Shown in pieces: positions 62,421 through 64,000 of a stretch of DNA of 64,000 bases. Below the pieces are notes generated by a model. The model had not been told where the DNA came from, made no database searches, and saw only the letters and a program-made list of their open reading frames with translations. Numbering within the stretch: the stretch's first letter is position 1; every line of letters begins with the position of its first letter. Where the stretch lies: the NCBI GenBank assembly GCA_020161795.1, contig JAIUOR010000011.1:30489-94488 (forward strand), read 5' to 3'. Made by a program: the position numbers and the translations under genes. This stretch comes from Actinomycetota bacterium (lineage in GTDB: Bacteria; Actinomycetota; Actinomycetes; Propionibacteriales; Propionibacteriaceae).

Positions 62421-63785
62421 TCACCCCGCGTGGGCGGGGAGCACGATAGCGGCACCCGCCAATCGATGCGCAACCACGGTTCATCCCCGCTGTGCGGGGA
62501 GCACCGCACCCTCGGCGGACACGACCTGTTCGCCAGCGGCGCATCTCCCGCCACGACGTCTCATCCCCGCTGTGCGGGGAGCACTCAGCGATTTCTTCGT
62601 CAGTCGGATTCCACGTCGGCTCATCCCCGCTGTGCGGGGAGCACCTGACGATCAAGGTGGTGCGGATCGTGGCGAGCGGCTCATCCCCGCTGTGCGGGGA
62701 GCACTCGGACTCCCCGACAGCCTGCTCAGCTGCCCGCGGCTCATCCCCGCTGTGCGGGGAGCACGAATTGGTGGCCGCGCTCGGCGACGACCCGGACGGC
62801 TCATCCCCGCTGTGCGGGGAGCACAACTTGGTGAGCGCCGAGGGCTTCACCGGCGGCGGCTCATCCCCGCTGTGCGGGGAGCACACGGCTGCCTGGTACT
62901 TCTTCTGGAGGGCCTGCGGCTCATCCCCGCTGTGCGGGGAGCACCGGGCCGGCGACTTCATCACCCGCACGAACTGCGGCTCATCCCCGCTGTGCGGGGA
63001 GCACCCCACGTGCTGGCCCAGGTGCCGCGCGCCATACGGCTCATCCCCGCTGTGCGGGGAGCACTTCCCGGAATGCCTAGTCAGAGAGCATTCGCGCGGC
63101 TCATCCCCGCTGTGCGGGGAGCACCAGGAGGCTCACATGTCGATCTTCACCCGCGCCGGCTCATCCCCGCTGTGCGGGGAGCAGGGCACCGGTGAGTGGG
63201 TGCGAGCCCGGCCCGACGGCTCATCCCCGCTGTGCGGGGAGCACGGTCGCAGAGGGTGGCCGCAAGCCGGTCGGCGCGGCTCATCCCCGCTGTGCGGGGA
63301 GCACGCAGGGCTACGTGACCAGGCGGGAGTGGTCAGCCGGCTCATCCCCGCTGTGCGGGGAGCACCCGCCCGCCGAACTGCGCGCCGACCGCGTGTACGG
63401 CTCATCCCCGCTGTGCGGGGAGCACTCGGGGCGCCACTGGAGGGTCAGCGGGCCCCACGGCTCATCCCCGCTGTGCGGGGAGCACAGCGAAGCCGCGCTC
63501 TCCCTCTCGGTCGATGGCGGCTCATCCCCGCTGTGCGGGGAGCACCGGTGTTCTCCATGCCCGGAGCCGTCCTGGACTGGCTCATCCCCGCTGTGCGGGG
63601 AGCACCTCGACTGTCATCCGAGGCAGACCCCTCGGGGCGGCTCATCCCCGCTGTGCGGGGAGCACTTGAAGGCGTAGGCCCACGGGGCGCGGCACGACGG
63701 CTCATCCCCGCTGTGCGGGGAGCACTGTCAAGCGGCAGGCTCACTCGCAGGGTACGTCGGCTCATCCCCGCTGTGCGGGGACTAA
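62417..63785 (-). CRISPR. Type I-E-like CRISPR array, 23 repeats, no cas genes in window
   Basis: A 28-base repeat (plus strand CGGCTCATCCCCGC then TGTGCGGGGAGCAC) recurs every 60 bases with 32-base spacers; one spacer (63305-63337) has 33 bases. Read on the minus strand the repeat begins GTGCTCCCCGC and ends GATGAGCCG, the usual I-E direction, so the leader side is on the right. Repeats at the left end are degenerate (62417, 62477, 62557), as expected for the trailer end. The spacer 62505-62556 is 52 bases long. The repeat at 63157 ends in G and that at 63578 begins with T. The rightmost repeat (63758) lacks its first bases (ACTAA for AGCAC on the plus strand). Confidence 0.97.
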
Positions 63786-63805
63786 ATGTGATCGCTTTCA
63801 TTAAG

Positions 63806-63836
63806 CGGCTCACCCCCGCGGCTGCGGGGAGAACAC
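63806..63836 (-). repeat. Divergent 31-base CRISPR-like repeat at the leader side
   Basis: On the plus strand CGGCTCACCCCCGCGGCT followed by GCGGGGAGAACAC keeps the ends and the stem of the array repeat but is three bases longer and differs in the loop. It is separated from the last array repeat by only 20 AT-rich bases (63786-63805), less than a spacer. It may be a relic of another array or a leader-end remnant. Confidence 0.6.
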
Positions 63837-63840
63837 GGGA

Positions 63841-63972
63841 GTGGCGCGCTCGGAGGGACTCGAACCCCCAACCTTCTGGTTAGTAGTCACCGATGACCCC
63901 GAGCTGACCGACGCTGACGGCGAGCATAGCGCCGAGGTCTACGACCTCGCCACCGGGAAGCGGGTCGCGTGA
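63841..63972 (+). CDS. Small unknown ORF reading out of a tRNA fragment
   Basis: A 43-residue frame starts with GTG at 63841, crosses the tRNA 3' fragment and continues into unique DNA, ending in a TGA that overlaps the next start (TGATG). The second half (VTDDPELTDADGEHSAEVYDLATGKRVA) is acidic and plausible as protein. The first half is a by-product of the tRNA sequence. It is probably the 3' end of an element gene cut at the junction. No family is recognised. Confidence 0.35.
   Translation: MARSEGLEPPTFWLVVTDDPELTDADGEHSAEVYDLATGKRVA
63842..63886 (-). other. tRNA 3'-end fragment, probable attachment site
   Basis: The minus strand reads like the last about 45 bases of a tRNA: anticodon-arm end (CTAACCAGA), variable loop, T arm GGGGGTTCGAGTCCCTC, acceptor strand CGAGCGC, discriminator G and CCA. 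No anticodon stem 5' half, D arm or acceptor 5' half precede it. Integrases of phages and islands recombine at tRNA 3' ends and leave such pieces. The acceptor sequence resembles some actinobacterial tRNA-Arg genes, but the identity is not certain. Confidence 0.75.
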
Positions 63973-64000
63973 TGATCACTCTGACGGCCCAGCTCACGAA
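63972..64000 (+). CDS. Partial unknown ORF at right edge
   Basis: ATG overlaps the stop of the preceding small frame (TGATG) and nine codons (MITLTAQLT) are visible before the window ends. Too short for any assignment. The coupling suggests a compact gene array as in a phage or integrative element. Confidence 0.3.

Noticed and set aside
62338..63883. Long open frames across the CRISPR array on both strands, with repeated SSPLCGEH, RLIPAVRGA and CSPHSGDEP peptides
   Set aside because: They arise because repeat plus spacer is 60 bases, a multiple of three. Each peptide repeat is the translated CRISPR repeat; there is no start context or family match.
63842..63886. Complete tRNA gene at the right end
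   Set aside because: Only the part from the anticodon arm to CCA is present; no D arm or 5' acceptor strand can be found upstream on the minus strand.

Overview
The window is high-GC DNA with dense, often overlapping genes. The content suggests a chemo-organotrophic actinobacterium: GTG/TTG starts, TANNNT -10 boxes placed 6-7 bases before start codons (leaderless genes), a tRNA adenosine deaminase with its actinobacterial partner protein, LacI/GntR-controlled ABC sugar operons, and NrfHA served by system II cytochrome c assembly. Order Propionibacteriales is a reasonable guess from gene content, but no single gene proves it.

Left region. At 1-7641 lies a maltodextrin locus: lacI, a binding lipoprotein, a GH13 enzyme and two permeases on the minus strand, with a divergent glycogen-debranching-like enzyme; two copies of a palindromic operator sit in the shared promoter. 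At 7698-13547 is a six-gene operon for ammonifying nitrite reduction: nrfH, nrfA, a TPR protein, resB, ccsB and a TlpA-type thioredoxin. At 13813-18661 are housekeeping genes: tRNA-Ser(CGA), an acetyltransferase, tadA and its partner, upp, a YbaK-type deacylase, a carboxylesterase and menB.

Centre. At 18767-36020 is a roughly 17 kb cell-surface glycan cluster and the most interesting part of the window. It encodes a dTDP-deoxyaminosugar branch (rmlA, NDP-hexose 2,3-dehydratase, Gfo/Idh ketoreductase, C4-type aminotransferase; no rmlB here), glycosyltransferases, an ATP-grasp/HAD fusion, three LicD domains, and a three-gene phosphonate operon: nucleotidyltransferase-PEP mutase, phosphonopyruvate decarboxylase, and a 951-residue fusion of NTP transferase, iron alcohol dehydrogenase and LicD. 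Together these genes look like a pathway that makes 2-hydroxyethylphosphonate, activates it as a nucleotide and transfers it to a polysaccharide. This is inferred, not shown.

Right region. At 36066-41849 are a DUF885 peptidase, a glycerophosphodiester phosphodiesterase, and a tandem pair of secreted nuclease-like proteins of which one carries an amber codon. At 42063-45357 is a dihydroxyacetone kinase / class II aldolase operon, followed by a one-piece histidine kinase-receiver-LuxR protein. At 47467-54492 is an aminosugar-like ABC/SIS/kinase locus with a GntR regulator. At 54595-60642 are a HAD-IIA phosphatase, a LacI regulator, a GH78 rhamnosidase and an MFS transporter. At 60745-62196 is a DUF2252 gene. 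The right end has a symporter remnant, a 23-repeat type I-E-like CRISPR array without cas genes, and a tRNA 3' fragment that looks like an attachment site of an integrated element continuing beyond the window.

No stretch longer than 300 bases lacks a feature. The longest gaps are promoter regions (13548-13756, 45358-45576, 50610-50789) and the remnant region 62197-62416.
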